Shown in pieces: positions 47,641 to 61,539 of a stretch of DNA of 64,000 nucleotides (position 1 is its first letter; every line of letters begins with the position of its first letter). The notes beneath the pieces are model-generated. The model saw only the letters and a program-made list of their open reading frames with translations. It was not told where the DNA came from and did no database searches. The translations under genes were made by a program, and so were the position numbers. The stretch is from contig NC_054751.1 in assembly GCF_018143015.1 (NCBI RefSeq), forward strand, positions 34,241,847-34,305,846, written 5' to 3'. This DNA comes from Lytechinus variegatus (taxonomy: Eukaryota; Echinodermata; Echinoidea; Temnopleuroida; Toxopneustidae).

Positions 47641-50600
47641 ATTACTTCCTCAATAGTAATCATTTGTTCTTTTCAAACAAAGGCATCAGATAGTTTGTTG
47701 TAAATGTGAAATTTCTAAATTAATATGCAGGTTTTTTAAAATCTATAGTTTAGGACTATCTGCGAATTATTTGCCATGAGTGGTTTAAAATTGATTTGTA
47801 CTTTCAATTTCAAAAGTTTTTGATCAATTTGCTAATTTCTATTTATGATTTTAGGAATGAATATTTTTGGTAATTGTGAATTTCATGAACACTTTTGATA
47901 AAACTTTCATGTACATTTTTTCTGCAGCTTTTATTTAATAATGGAATATATGTACTAATATTTTCAAGTATGTTATGAAATCAAATGAATGTGAAATCTA
48001 ATGAATTTCTAGCTTAATATTAATTTGCATAGTTGTACATGTTTTTAAGACTTATAAGTTATTTAGACTTATATTAATTCTAATTATTTAATTGTTATCA
48101 CTGCATGCTCATTAATCTCTTTATTTATGTCTAGCCTGCAATTTTATCAAACAAAAGAGTGTGTCATATTGATATATTCTAACTGACTTCCTGTTTCTAC
48201 ATACATGTATGTTTCGATGGGAATGATTAATAATGGCAAGGTTCAACCACCCCCATGACCCCCACTCCACCCTTCCAGTTGCTTCAGTATGACATGGAAA
48301 TGATAGTTCTGTATCTACACAATATTTATCTTCTGTTTAAAAGAATATGGATTTAGCTTTATGTACATGTAGGTGTTAATTCACATACATCATAACTTGT
48401 ATGCCCAAAATTATCAGTCAATAGTAAATACGTACACGTACATAAAGGAAGTCATATTCATATTGTATTGAATTAGCAGATGTTTCAGCCAAAAGTCTTA
48501 TGTTTACCTTGTGATGTCACAATTGATGCAGACGTACAAGTCAATTTTCAATGTTTGCTCTACATTCAGTTGTTATTGAAGCAACGCTGTACTCGGCAGC
48601 TTCCTCCTTTGCCATGGAAAAAACAGTAATATTCATCTATTTGAATGAAATGAAAACCTGATTTATAAAAGAAAGTGGAAGAGGGAATCTTGTCTCTTCT
48701 CTTCTTTTGATCTTTTGCTTTGTAATCTTTATAAGCTAAAATATTTCTTGTATTTGTTGAAATTATTTGTGTTGAACTCAAAACAATGTGTTTTGAAATA
48801 AATATAAATGTATTTATTGCTTCTCTTTGATAGTGTTTTCTATACTTTGCCCAAGGGTAATATTTCTAGAATTCATTGATATCATCTGCATACCAAATTT
48901 CCAGCTATGGCTACATTCACCATTAATGAACACTCATCTCACAAAATATGTCTCTCAATAAATAATAATTTACCAAATGATATTGTTAGAAAGTGCATTC
49001 AATCACAGCGAGAGAGTCATCTGTTAAATTGGTCCTAAACTCCCAAGTAATGATGAATTGATGCATGTCTACCTAATATATGTTATCAATTTTCACTGCT
49101 GTTTGATTCCAGAGCTCTAGTTTTGGCTTCCTGAAAGTCATTTGTGGACTGGGAGGGGAGGGTTGGGGTCACATGTCAATTTTCCACCCATTGTATTGCA
49201 TTTTTATCAAAATCATTTCTCCCATATAATATTCTTGAGAGTTTTGATGGATCACTTGATTGGCCTTATTTGAAATTATCTGAAAACTCAGTCCCTTCAA
49301 ATTTGCATCATGCATCAAAACTAAATACAAGAGTATTCATCTTGAAAGTTAAACACTTTGTTTTGAAATCATTGCTTACCCTGACTTTTCTAGATTGGCT
49401 TTGATCCGAACCACTCCTTGAAGTTACCAAGGTGATGCACCCCTTGGCTGTAGCAGTGTGGTAAGCACTGTCCCTGTTTGGTTTTATGGGACGCTAGCGA
49501 GCTAGGTCTGAATAGATGACTCCAAAAACTAATTTTGCCCTAATGTATTCAGGTGATGAAACACACGAGCTGTACTCCTCTCTTTTAATATTCGAGCTTT
49601 GCACCAATTTGTCGCCTCATGCCTCATGGTGCCCAGTGGAGTAGGTAATGAATTCGGGCACGGGCAATACTTCCAAAGGCCGTCCGTCCGCTTCTTTTTT
49701 TTTTGGTTGCCAACGGTAGCAAGGTTCTTGATAGTGAGACAGCCCCTGGAGTGCTGCTTTTATTGGTGATGGCAAAGCCTTGATAAAAATTTAAAATGTC
49801 TCATCTGTGTGGTTGTTTCCTTGTTGACTATGTGGAACACTGACGCGGTATAAGTCCCTTTAACCGTATCCATTACAGTGCGTGCTGCAAAGCCTGAAAA
49901 TCTAATAATGTCTCGAGTAATTGTGCCACTATGTTTTACCTTGGCCTCAAGATATTTTCTTTTCTTTCCAGTGTGTTGAAATGTTAGCTGTGAAAAAAAT
50001 TGGGATGATTTGATATTTAGGGGGAGGTTGATAACCATATAGCAGATATGGGCACACCATTAAAACAAAAAAAAAATAAAGAAAATATAGAGATGTGTAC
50101 AACATACTTCATGATTTAATGTTACTTGCTACAAGAACTCTACGATAGGTTCTTTCACAGGTGCTGGATCACAAATACTCTCAAATTAAATGAACTTGTT
50201 CAGACAAAAAGGAAAAAAAAACAACACCCTATACTCATGGCCCACCAAATAAGATATGTTTTCTGCAGTTAGAAGCCATAAAGGATGAGCTTTTTTGCCT
50301 CATATTTGAAGTACTTCTAATTTGCATTCACACTGTTGCAAAAACCCAGGTGCCTTTGAAAAGCCAGGTCTACAAATGTGATTAAACTTGTAGCAAATTT
50401 CATTCTGAGATCATATTACAAGTATTTGCGTTCATGCTTGCAAAATACATTTATGCTCTATTTTTTTTGATCACGTGGGTGTGAGAGCATACTGTTTTCT
50501 GACAATAACCTTGATGTCAATTGTTATATTATCCAGGGCATGAACACTAGCTTTATGGATATGTTTTATACCATCATAATTCTGAATGCCTTGTAATTTG

Positions 50601-50837
50601 TTTTCTTGCTCGAGGAGGAAGTACGTGCACTATAATGCCGATGTACGTGTAATTTGATTCTAGGATATTTACTCAGATCTCAAGAAAGGAAAATGAGGGA
50701 AGCTTGAATAAAAAATTGGATATCGAGCGTTCAAAGGTGCTCTTCAAACTGTTGGAAATTAATAATGAAGATAGCCAGAATGTAAGCAGCGGTGACTGAC
50801 TGAGTAGTGGTTCTGACTGGTTGGTTTAAACTATAAT

Positions 50838-50885
50838 GTGCTGCACTGTAAACCCAGGTGAAGTATTGGGTTCCAGATTTATTAC
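50838..50885. repeat. SINE body fragment
   Basis: AATGTGCTGCACTGTAAACC CAGGTGAAGTA matches, with differences, the inverse of the body of the SINE in PSTK intron 4. Confidence 0.5.
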
Positions 50886-52529
50886 TTGAATGCAGGAAGT
50901 GCTTCAGTCACTCTACCTATAGAGTGGAGACCTAGTGCTTCATTTCGTACGAATAGCACGATGTCGTATTTGATATTTCTTAAACAATAGAGAGTTGATA
51001 CACCAATTAGTGAATTTAGTTTTTTTATAAAGACTGGAGTTTAGCAAATGGCCCTCAAAAATCAGAATTTTAAATTATGATGGAAAAAATATTGAATTTT
51101 TTTGAGAGAGAAAAGGAGGGGAGGGGGGGGGGGAGGGTAGTAAGAAGACACTGTAGATGCAGTGATGATGTATAGTATGTACCGTATATGACCTATGTAT
51201 AGTATACTGACTTAGGTTGTTTTTTGTACCATTTAATTTGAATTCTTGTCACAGGATCACGAATAACCCATGTTTATGTCAGGATATTTTCTCTTATGAA
51301 TCTGTCATTTTATTTTGAGTCCTTTCTGGTACTTGCAGAGCTCCAGTCTGCAGCGCATGCCAAGTACATGTACTGCATGCCAAGTACTTGTAATATGCAC
51401 GTGCCTGAAATATGAAATTTCCTGTTTCCTCCATTTTAGTGACAACAGAAACTGATAAACATAGAAAGAGTTTTTTCTCAAAAAGAATACAAGCCAAGTG
51501 CTATTTTCTTAAAGAGAAGCAAAACATTTCTGAGTAACAGCTTGGTAAATTTTGAACAAATCATGAAATCAACGTGATGGTTATGATTATTTTATAAGAA
51601 GTTGTGATCACTATGTAACTGATCAATCATTTATCAATATGGTCATTTTGCTGATATGACCTCTTTATTTGTCAGAATGAGGTAAACTGAAATATAGAGC
51701 ACATTTGCAAAATATGTCATTGTGAAAAGGAGAACTTTACATTTATTCATTTGCTTCAATGCAAAAGACTAAAATGAATTAACTGTCGTAATTTTGAAAG
51801 TTTTGATCAGATTGAATTTTCTTATTATATTTTGATTCCTGCCCTTTGATGTAGGGGAAAAATGCATAGGGGGACAAAAAAAAGAAATATAATTAAATGT
51901 ACCTGGTATATTTTCTCTCATTTCTACCTGCATGCAAACCAATGACCAATGTTGAATTCTGCTTAAAAGACATACACCATTTTCTGGCCTTTTGGCTCTC
52001 AGACCGCTGACAAATTTATGTTGCCTAGCTTTCTCCACTGTCGGTGGAGTGGTCAGGTATCGATCAGTCGTTACCGTTGTCTGTCTCTTCAGATCCGTCA
52101 TCGAACTCCAAGCATGTTTACTTCTATAGATATCCCACGCATGAGAGGAATGTCGGCTATCCTAGGTACAGAGCCTCAGCATAGTGTTCGTCATCGTCGA
52201 GGGGGTGTGGTATAATGTGTGAGATATATGCTGGAGCAAGGTGACACCTTGCGTTTAACGATTGCTGATGGGGAGGCATACTTGTTTTACATTCACTCCA
52301 ACTCTGTCCTTTCCTCGTGCTCGTCTTCTTCATTCTCTCTCATTTTTTTTTTTACTTGAATTACCCCCTTTTTTGTTCTTGCTGTTTATTGTCTATACTT
52401 GTCTCTGTTTGGCCTGGGGAAGTGTTAAAAATGTGTATATTGGAGGGGGGGGGGGCATGTTGTAATATTTCATTTTGTATTGGACATATTACAATTTAGT
52501 GTTGCCACTTATGCATTTTAATATGAGGA

Positions 52530-52640
52530 GATAATGATGGTGACTATTTGATAATGACGACAACAATAATGATTAGAATTTTGATGATGATTATGATGAT
52601 GAAGATGATGATTATGATTATGACGATGATGATAATATCT
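52530..52640 (+). repeat. (GAT)n-like microsatellite
   Basis: Imperfect GATGAT/TATGAT repeats over about 110 bp. Confidence 0.8.
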
Positions 52641-52870
52641 GCATTTTGACATCCAATACAATTAAAACTTAACACAATATCTGCCTTAGATTTCACACTT
52701 CTCGTACAAATTATGCTGAATGCATGAATAGGAGTTATTAAAAAGCAAGCTACTAAATTGATTAATAAAGTATTTAAAACTAATTATTGGCATTGAGTAG
52801 TAGGAAAAATATCCCATCTTGTTATTCAAAGTAAGTCATTATATGACAGTACAAAGTTGCAGGAGACATC

Positions 52871-53375
52871 TTAAAGGGGAAGTTCACCCTGAAGAAGTCT
52901 TTTTTGTAAAAATAGCAGAAAAAATAGTAAAAAATATTGGTGAAGGTTTGAGGAAAATCCGTGAAAGAGTAAGAAAGTTATTAGAGTTCAAAGTTTTGGA
53001 TTTGTGACGTCATAAACGAGCAGCTGCCCCACGTGTTATGTAATAAAAAATGCATGAATTTCAAATTTTATATGGTTCCTGATGACTTGATTTTGTTTTC
53101 TATTCATGATCGAGTGTGAAATGATTTGTCTATTGATATACAAAAGGTACAGTAAACACCATTTTCAATTTTCTGAGAAAATGACATTTCATTGATTTTT
53201 TACCATTCGCTATGTAGGAATGCTGCTCGCATATGACGTCACAAATCAAATAATTGAAATTCTAATAACTTTTTGATTATTTGATGAATTTTTCTCAAAC
53301 CTTCGGCAATATTTTTCATTATTTTTTCTGCTATTTTTGCAATAAACTTTTTGTCAGGGTGAACTTCCCCTTTAA
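52871..53375. mobile_element. 505-bp foldback MITE (TTAAAGGGGAAGTTCACCCT ends)
   Basis: The left end TTAAAGGGGAAGTTCACCCT is matched by the inverted right end AGGGTGAACTTCCCCTTTAA. Further in, AGCAGAAAAAATAGTAAAAA, GGTTTGAG(G)AAAA and TGTGACGTCATA recur inverted. A 62-codon frame across the left arm is an artefact. Confidence 0.92.
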
Positions 53376-55441
53376 GGTCACAGATATGTGAACCTTTAAT
53401 AGACATTGTAGTTTGAGCTCAATTCAATCTAGTGACACGCTGTGATCCAGTTGTGCTCATGATTGCATTGGTCGCACTATTTCAGGTTTATATTACTCAG
53501 AGCATGTCTGATTACCTTGTGTTATAATGCATAAAGGTAACATCCACTTAATCTAAGTGGCCGTATATCAATAAATAATGTGACCACGGATGTATTGTAT
53601 TTGTGTGGAAACTGATTAATATATCGCATGAGCAGGAAGGAAGTTCATTCTTTACCACAAATATTTTATTGTTTTGCTTGCGTGACATTCATTGGAAATG
53701 TGCAATTTTGTTTAAGTGGGTGCAGTTTACAATTAAATCGGAAGGGGGAATGGTGCTCAAAAGCCATGGTTTCATGTGTCACACTAAAGGATTCTTTAGA
53801 AATGTGTTTGGTTTGATAAAAGGGATGCATTTGGCATTGGCAGTGATAGGTGCTATATACATTTTGGTATCATTTCTGTGTCAGACTCCTCCCAGAAACA
53901 AATCTGACCGAATACCATGAAGCAATTTTACAGAACTTTGGCTTTGCATTTGATCTTAAATCATGATATGATTAATACTTGAGAATGCCGAGTTAACTGA
54001 AATTGTAGGATATACATGTTCATGTATTTTCAGACTTCATAATTTTTTTTAAATATGTATAGGACACAGAGTATTTAGTCTGTTGTACAAAGTCTACTAG
54101 AATTAAACACAGGTATAAAAACTGCTAGAATGGGGACTAATTCTTGTCTGTCCTCCAAATATGATAATCCAACTCAATTTCTTACTGTCTTGTCATTAAA
54201 ATTTCAAATCATATAGAAGTCATTGTGGGTAATACAGTTGATTGGATATTCATTTGTTTTGTGACCTTCTTTAGTTCAATTGATGCTAAATTCAAGTTTC
54301 TTCTTTTAATTTATTTCTCCAGGATCTTGAGTGCATCCTGAAGAGGAGTCGTTGCACCCAGTCTCTCAGGATCAACATCTTACATTGAAGATCTCTTCCC
54401 ACTCCGATGTCATCTTGATTGATTCCTGTAACCAGGTTTGGTGCAGACGCCACCTAGAGTACATCTTATGTGCCATGGTAATAGGAAAAGCTTCAAACAG
54501 GCGCCGATAAATGCGTGAGCACAGATTACCACGGATCATGAACAGCTCTGCAATTAGGATGTCACATAATACGGCTTAGCACCATTTCAAATGAAGTTAA
54601 ATGCTTTGTCGGCATGGCAACCGTTTTAGGCCCAGCATTCAATGATAATGAGTGCTGTCGAATTTAAGTGGGTAATTTCCATTCGGATAATGTGATTGGC
54701 TGGAGATTAATTTATTTGTAAACTGCTTACTCCCTTTTTTTCCCGGTGAGGAGCCTCTTATGTCCCTATCAAGCCTTTCTTCACATTCAAAGCAACAATT
54801 AGATCCTGCAGGAAACCTAGAGGAGATGAATTTGTCTTCACGACTAGTGATTACTTGATTATTGAAGCAAAGCCCTGTAGTCATTGCGTGGGAAGATTGT
54901 GTGGAGTCACAATTGTGCGTGGTGTTTAAAAGAAGACAGATCTTTGATGTTGTTGTTGAGGACTCTGTGTTATTCTTGTTTTCATCTTGTGCTGTGACTG
55001 TCAGGAATAAAACCAACCGTGAAATAATTATAGCCTCTTGATTTTTCACTCTGATGCATTAATGGGCTTGGTCTTGTTTGAATGATACCCAAGCTGTCAG
55101 TGAGCAGGGAGATTCTCTATCAATCCTGCTGGACAATGAGGTACTGATTGTGGATTAATACACTCCGACCTGGTGGTCCGGGCCACTCCTGGACATTACT
55201 GGACTACATTGGAGTTACCTATCCCACTCAAGTGAGAAGTGAAGAATCCCCTCAATTCAAAGGCAGACAGAACAAAACAAGGCCTCCTCGGTCAAGTTGT
55301 AATTACTAATTACAAGACAGAGCTTCGGAGCTCCTGGGAAGATATCATCAAGGCCTTTGTGGTCATTGCCTGTTGATTGATTAGTGTTTCTGTCCTGATT
55401 TGGACAGGGCGTCTTACCATCTTACCAAGATAGGTTGCACC
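53376..55441 (+). other. Upstream region / probable 5' UTR of the gene starting at 55442
   Basis: Repeat-poor and less AT-rich from about 54320 on. CTCCAG at 54322 could be an acceptor for a 5'-UTR exon. The last 300 bp before the ATG have mixed composition and no TE signature, as expected for UTR. Confidence 0.35.
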
Positions 55442-55493
55442 ATGGGTTCATCACAGTCTAACCGTAAGGAGAACCTGGATCTCAATGGAGAAG
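55442..55493 (+). CDS. First coding exon of an unidentified, probably N-myristoylated protein (partial)
   Basis: The start codon sits in an optimal context (CACCATGG). It begins MGSSQS, with Gly2 and Ser6 as N-myristoyltransferase substrates require, followed by polar and charged residues (NRKENLDLNGE). After 17 codons plus one base the frame meets AAG|GTGAGT, a consensus donor. If real, the product is membrane-tethered through a lipid at its N terminus. The following intron fills the rest of the window, so the protein cannot be identified. Reading through the donor gives a low-quality extension that stops at 55621. Confidence 0.55.
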
Positions 55494-56100
55494 GTGAGTC
55501 CCCTCAAATCAGTATTAAAAAAATTTCCATCCTGATGGCATATTTAGTTGCCAGCAGACTGTTGGTTAACCCTAGAAATTTGGAAAGGTTTATGTATATT
55601 TCCCTCTTTTCTGTTTTCTAAAATGCAAATTCTGCATTCTTTTTGTGTTCTAAAGATCAATTTGTGTGTTCTTCCATAATATGTTCAAAATACATGTATG
55701 TATGATAAAACGATTTACAAAGCATGAAAATTTTAGAAAATCATTAGTTTTATAACACACACTGCACATAGGTTGCATATATGAGAGCATGTTAAATAAA
55801 TGCTAAACATTACAAAAAAGATTTGATAGGCTGATTTTCCATCGAAGCTCATACTTCTTTCATTTGATATGCTGTGAATTTAATGATTCATTGCATGTCC
55901 TGCATTGCTCTTCTAACCATTGTGGGATTGTGACAAAGAACATCTATCTCATGCTAACATGTATGCAAGTCCTTAAGGATAAGCTCAAACAGAATTTCAG
56001 CTAGACATAATTTGTGTAACATTCACTTGGAAAAAAAAATCAGAAAGGCAACATTTCACTGAAATTTGCAGGAAAAAACTCTGATGAACCCAACATGTCA

Positions 56101-56393
56101 CAGGGCTCGAATTAAGAATTTAAAGGGGCAAGGCCATTTTTTAAAAGGGCACTTAAGGGAAAGGGCAGGCAGTTTTCACTTTATGGGACATCGAAGGCCA
56201 CCGAAAAAAGGGCATCAATAATGCACTTTTCAATGGGGCACATGCACTGGATTACCGCAGGGCACCAAGGCCACAGCAAAAAAGGGCAGTTATTTTGGCC
56301 TTAAGTCTACAAATATTTGAAAGGGCATCAAGGCCATTTCTGAGGGCATCTAAGGCCATGGCCTTGGATGGCCTTGGATTAATTCAAGCCCTG
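56101..56393. mobile_element. hAT-like MITE (CAGGGCTCGAATTAA ends)
   Basis: CAGGGCTCGAATTAA and TTAATTCAAGCCCTG are inverted ends with one mismatch, flanked by ATGTCAC-type direct repeats. The interior repeats GGGCA(T)CNAAGGCCA motifs many times. End sequence and flank length suggest hAT. Confidence 0.75.
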
Positions 56394-56492
56394 ATGTCAC
56401 AACACAGTGAGTTTCGTGCATGTACATGAAAAAAAGTAGTTTTGTACCATTTGCCTCCGATGGACCGTAACTGTGTGACGATTGTGACGTAG

Positions 56493-56663
56493 TACCTCGG
56501 TCACATTTGCTCTATGGTGGCCGTACGGTGAGTCGAAAACAGCCATTTTATTCATTATTATTAAAACCACCTACATGTAGCGAGTAGCTTCAGTACAAAT
56601 GATGTTAAGACGGCTGTTTTTTACTTGCCGTATGACCGCTGTTGAGCAAATATGACTGAGGTA
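56493..56663. mobile_element. Small TA-flanked MITE
   Basis: TACCTCGGTCACATTTGCTC and the inverted GAGCAAATATGACTGAGGTA bracket 171 bp. Inner blocks GGCCGTACGG and AAAACAGCC also recur inverted. Confidence 0.85.
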
Positions 56664-58459
56664 TAAGCAAGGTGTTGATGGGTTGCTCAGTTGTGCAAAA
56701 TAAAAATCACAAGAATAAGTCATGTACATGATAAAGCTGACCTTTGAACTCTGGCTACATTTTTTAGAAACACCCTGTACAGTGTACCATACCTAGATCT
56801 CGGGATGATATGGTGATACTTAATCTTGATTTTAAAGACATTCTTATGAAATCATTGATAGCTGCAACTCAACTAATTTAAACTTGACTATCTTTTCTAA
56901 TCCATAGCAATTTTTGTACAATGCCATCTTTGATGAGACTACAAGCTATTGAATAATTATCTGAAATATTTGTCAAAAATCAAGCTAAACAGTCTTTTAA
57001 AGACTATAAATCATACCTAAAAGGAGTGTTTGGAATCATACTGTTATTATAATTGGAGTGTCTCTCTTCAGAGATTTCATGAAATGGATGGAGTCTGTAA
57101 GGGTATCACTAGTGAAACAAGCCAAGTATGATATCGACAGTACTGATTGTAGTAATATCTTTTTATATCCACCATCTTCTTTAAAATCCCAATTATTATA
57201 CCCAGTCTAACAAAAAGTGGTTAAAAAGTAATGAGTTTTGATACATTAGATGGCTATTTGATACCCAAAGCAATTCGCCTCATCTGCCTTCATGAAATAT
57301 CAAAAAGATGTTGATAGGGGATAATCTGTATTTCATTATTCAGACGCTGAGAGCATTGCACATCCCAGCCGTCGATAAATAGAGAAGGAGATGTGCTCTT
57401 GCTTCAGGTTGTGATTTATAGAAGATAATCTGAAAAGCTTTAGGAGACAGCTTCCTGTATAGATCCCTTAAACAAATCTAATAAAACCAGATTATGGTTG
57501 ATATGCAATATCCATAATCCAATATTCCCTGAGCATATATTTTACATCATGAACTTGTACAAAATTTATTGTATCTGTGGTGCAGCGTGCATAATTTCCC
57601 CTTAAATCAGTGATAGGGTATTATAGAAATGACTCTATTTTACTTGGATGGTTAAAATGTAAAACAAATGACATTTTCCCTCCCTCAGACCTTGATAGCC
57701 TTGAAAGTATTACTTAAAACAAACCAAATTATTTTACACAATTTTTATGAGTATTATGGTTTGAAAATTTGGCCAAATAAAACCTAAGTATGACTGGAGT
57801 TAAACATGCCAAGTCTTACTTTGTTTTACTTGAATTTGCCCTTGCCCTAAAAAGAAAGAATTGTGTTGAATGTTGATAGACATAACATTTCATATTTTTT
57901 GTAAACTGTTGCAAAACTTTCTCTTTCAAATACATGGAGAGTCATCACATGGACAGTATCATGTAAAACTTATTTTTTTTATTTGTCTTCTTTAGCCAGG
58001 GTAACCTGTTCAGTGATTGAAACAGTGTTATCAACCAGTGCCCTGCACAATATACATAAAACAATCATAGGAACACATTATATGCAACACATATGAAGTC
58101 AACATTGTTACAATACAATACAACAACAATTATAGAGAATGATTGGAGGAAATTGAAAAAGAACCAGTATTGGAAATGAGCAGGTTTTTCTAAACCAGTT
58201 GTGATTATACTCTACTTACTTAACATTTCTCTGAAAATGCAATGTCTTTGTAGTTCATAGTGAGTTATTTGATACTGCAGTGTGAATGATCTTGTCCTGT
58301 TGTCTGGTAAACCTGGGGCCTCCATGCATCTTAACAATATTTCACTTTATTTATCATGCTTTATGCATTGAAATGGTTTCCCTATTAAGCATACAATGCT
58401 CTTTACATATTTTAGGTTACACTTTTCATTTGATTATGAAATAATATTATCATGTTAAG

Positions 58460-58515
58460 CAGGGCCCGCTAGGAGAACAGTCTTCAGAACTGAAGTGGGT
58501 TCCCTGGGTGGTTTC
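58460..58515 (+). repeat. LINE 3'-tail fragment
   Basis: GCAGGGCCCGCTAGGAGAAC followed by CTGAAGTGGGTTCCCTGGG. A close copy is at 61543. Confidence 0.6.
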
Positions 58516-59514
58516 ACCCGTATGAAATGTGTACCCCTATTCTTCTCACTGGGGAGTGTTCCAGTAAGAATTTTCATAACATTATTCAAATGTCTTTTAA
58601 TACAAATAGTTACAAATAGATTCAGATTTTACTCGTAGATTGATCTCAAATTGTGTGAGAGACACAATCAATTGCAGTTTGAGATTATTATTAATCAATC
58701 CCAAGTTTTTTTTTATAAAGTGGGGCCAAGAACTGACTTCTTTAGGTCATAAAGCCTAGAAAATGAATGACTTGCATTTGCCATCTCAAAATATTCATTT
58801 TGTTGTGATATTCAACCTCAGGTCAACATATTGTTATCTCCATGAACATCGGCTCTCTCTGGCACAAAGCTGAAGTATCAACTTTATCAGGTTCAAAATG
58901 TCTTTTAATACTCTTTGATAGCAGACCTAGATACATAGATGATGCATTAGCTCAGAGTTAAAGAGGATTTTGGTCTGTTTTCAAGTGCTTGAGCCAGTGC
59001 CCTTCTTTCTCTAAACATTTGATGTGGTACTGATTTCAAGAAAAGCACAAGTCTACTGTACCATCATCGCCAATGTGCGAGGACCCCTCATCACAAAAAA
59101 TTATAGTTGATCTCTGAATGCTAATAGCCAATAAAAATCACTGTCCAACATCCATACTGTTCAATAATTCCTATATCAACCAATGAGAATTAATGTTTTT
59201 ATGTTACAATTGATTGCAAAACTTTGTGTTACATGGGCCCAGATCATGTCAGTATGTTGAGGAAGCTTGAGGTTTGGGGGGTACTAACTAATGAAATTAG
59301 TTTCACTTGTTTGCATAAATTTAAGCTTATAACAGCAAGATCATGAATTGCAGATCGGCGAAGATTTTGAAATGGGGGGTGAAGTGTGAACTCAATAGCA
59401 AAGTAATAGATTCACCACTGTATTTATGTAAAGATTATTTTCTTCAAATTCTGCGTCTCTGAGGTTATATTCTTAACTGGGAGAGAGTTCCTTCAACATA
59501 CATAAGTCATCTGA

Positions 59515-59645
59515 CAAGTTGTCACATCTGACACATTTCTTTGATTTTTATTGGCTGAGAAGTTCAGGTGACTGATAGTTACAAACTGTCAGATGACATA
59601 GACTGACCAATATAAGCATCTGACAAATCCTTTCTGGGAATGCTC
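59515..59645 (-). repeat. Dispersed MITE-like repeat copy
   Basis: Inverted version of the family at 15.3-15.7 and 19.3 kb: ATCTGACAAGTTGTCACATC, TTGATTTTTATTGGCTGAGA and CAAACTGTCAGATGACA blocks. Confidence 0.6.
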
Positions 59646-60769
59646 CCCTACACAATGGTAAACTGTGAATACAGTTTAAATACTTGCAAATTGCTGGCAT
59701 TGGAGAGGAGGAACAATTAGTTCATTTTGATTAAACGTTTGTTTACTTGCTCAATAGCTTTGCTTTTATATTGAGAATCAGGTGGCATTGATAGTCTTGA
59801 TTCAAGAAAATCTGAATTTATGCTGAATATTCTAATTCAATTACAACATCTGTCGATTATCTTGCCTTGAACGATAAATTCAACAAAGCAAAAGTACAAA
59901 CAGCCCTCAAACTCCTTGTAAACAGAGAGTTGAAGTATATTGTCCTCTATCAGTTTGTATTCAGATATGATGTGCACAGAAATAATGAATGAAAGTTAAG
60001 ATTACAAAAGTCAAGTGTGTTTTTTTATTTCTGAAACCCTTAAAAAAGGTGTATCAAATAGAGTCACTTAATTTTCAATGACTTATACATTTATTGCACA
60101 GCTCAATTTAATTCAAACTGGACTGTTTAAAAAGATTTGACTTTTTCATTTCTAACATTGATCCATCTTGAAAATGAAGAAAATGTTTTTTATGAAGAGG
60201 AAAATTAAGTCATCAATTTGATTATTGACTGAAATGTTCTCAATTTGGTTGAATGTGATATCCTTTTCAATGGCAGGGAATATATCAATGTTGTTAATGA
60301 TGTCCGATATTACCCACGGGGTTTCCGGCTTTCTTTGTAACTCAATGGTGAGATTAAAACGCAAGTTTCACTTTTAGATTGATGTTTGTGGAAGAGCTAT
60401 TACTTTTTCAAGGACAATTTGGGTTTTCATTTCCACTTGATGGAGGTTCCTTAATAAAAGAGAAAGAAATATCCTCACATCATTAATTGCCATGTGTGCT
60501 ACAATATTTCTCTTTTGATTTTCTTGATTTATCTATGATATTTTAAGAGAATTAAAAGTATTTTTTGCCATGTAATAAATGTAATCTAGACAGTGTCAGT
60601 CTCACAACTTTCTCAGTTTTGTTAATTCATTGGAATCGTTTATACATGTACAATACATCTAAGTTAGATATGAAATCCTTCTTAAAGTTGATGTTTTCAT
60701 AGAAAGTAACTATTGGGACCTTCACAGGGCTGTTCAGTCAAAGTTCGTCTACAATGTAGATGTAGGTAT

Positions 60770-60963
60770 TCAGGAATACCAGCCTATTCTTTCTGACTTG
60801 TTGAATTTAAATAACTGAATAATGTGGACAGCATTTAAAAAGAATTTTCCTGTTCACTTGAAAATATATATATGTGTATGGAATAAACAAATCTGACCAA
60901 TGAATATTTGAATACCCGTAGACACATTTTGAAAAATGTGTACATGTAGGCTGGTATTCCTGA
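60770..60963. mobile_element. Small element with perfect 16-bp inverted ends
   Basis: TCAGGAATACCAGCCT at 60770-60785 and AGGCTGGTATTCCTGA at 60948-60963 are exact inverted copies. It is followed at once by a long G run (60991-61007) and a C run (61040-61048). Confidence 0.7.
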
Positions 60964-61539
60964 CCACTTGCATGTAGAGGGTATATGTGGCGGGGGGGGG
61001 GGGGGGGTCCTGTTCCCCTAAATTTGAGGTTTGGGGATGTCCCCCCCCTAAATTTTTTGTTGAAAACATTTTATTTATTTTTTGTTGTTGCTTGCTTGTC
61101 AAATCTTTTACCGGTGTCCATCCCTAAATTTAAGGTGGACCCGCCTAAATTTTTTGGCTTCTGCTGCCAATGGTAGAGGGTTATCTTTAGTAAGGCTTAG
61201 GTCTAGCAGTACATGTAGATGTGTTGTCAGAATGTGCACCTAGTCATTTGAATTCTGAGCTGACACTGGTACATGATTTCCTATTCTTCTCCTGAAGAAT
61301 GCATTCACAAATACTTGCCCAGGTAATAATTTTCCTGGTATCGCATCCCAATTTTTTCCACATTTTTGAAAGACTGCTATGCACAAAGTCCTTTGTATAT
61401 ATATGTAGCATATATTTTTACATTACTTAGTTGAGAGCTTTTCTCTTATGACCAAAAATGCTATTCAAATTTGTAAAGCAAAATTATTCCCTGCATGCCT
61501 AACCTGACGATCTATATTCTGCATCTGATCTGCATAATA

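Larger units (their letters stand above)
47641..52870. other. Gene-free stretch, probably 5'-UTR intron
   Basis: No supported exon. Contains a SINE body fragment near 50838-50870, a G-run at 51119-51137, and the GAT-rich microsatellite at 52530-52640. The block at 49400-49720 is unique-looking and less AT-rich and might be regulatory. Confidence 0.35.

Noticed and set aside
52018..52215. 65-codon frame with a CTCTTCAG acceptor-like site
   Set aside because: No donor of quality and no homology; could be a UTR exon but not supportable.
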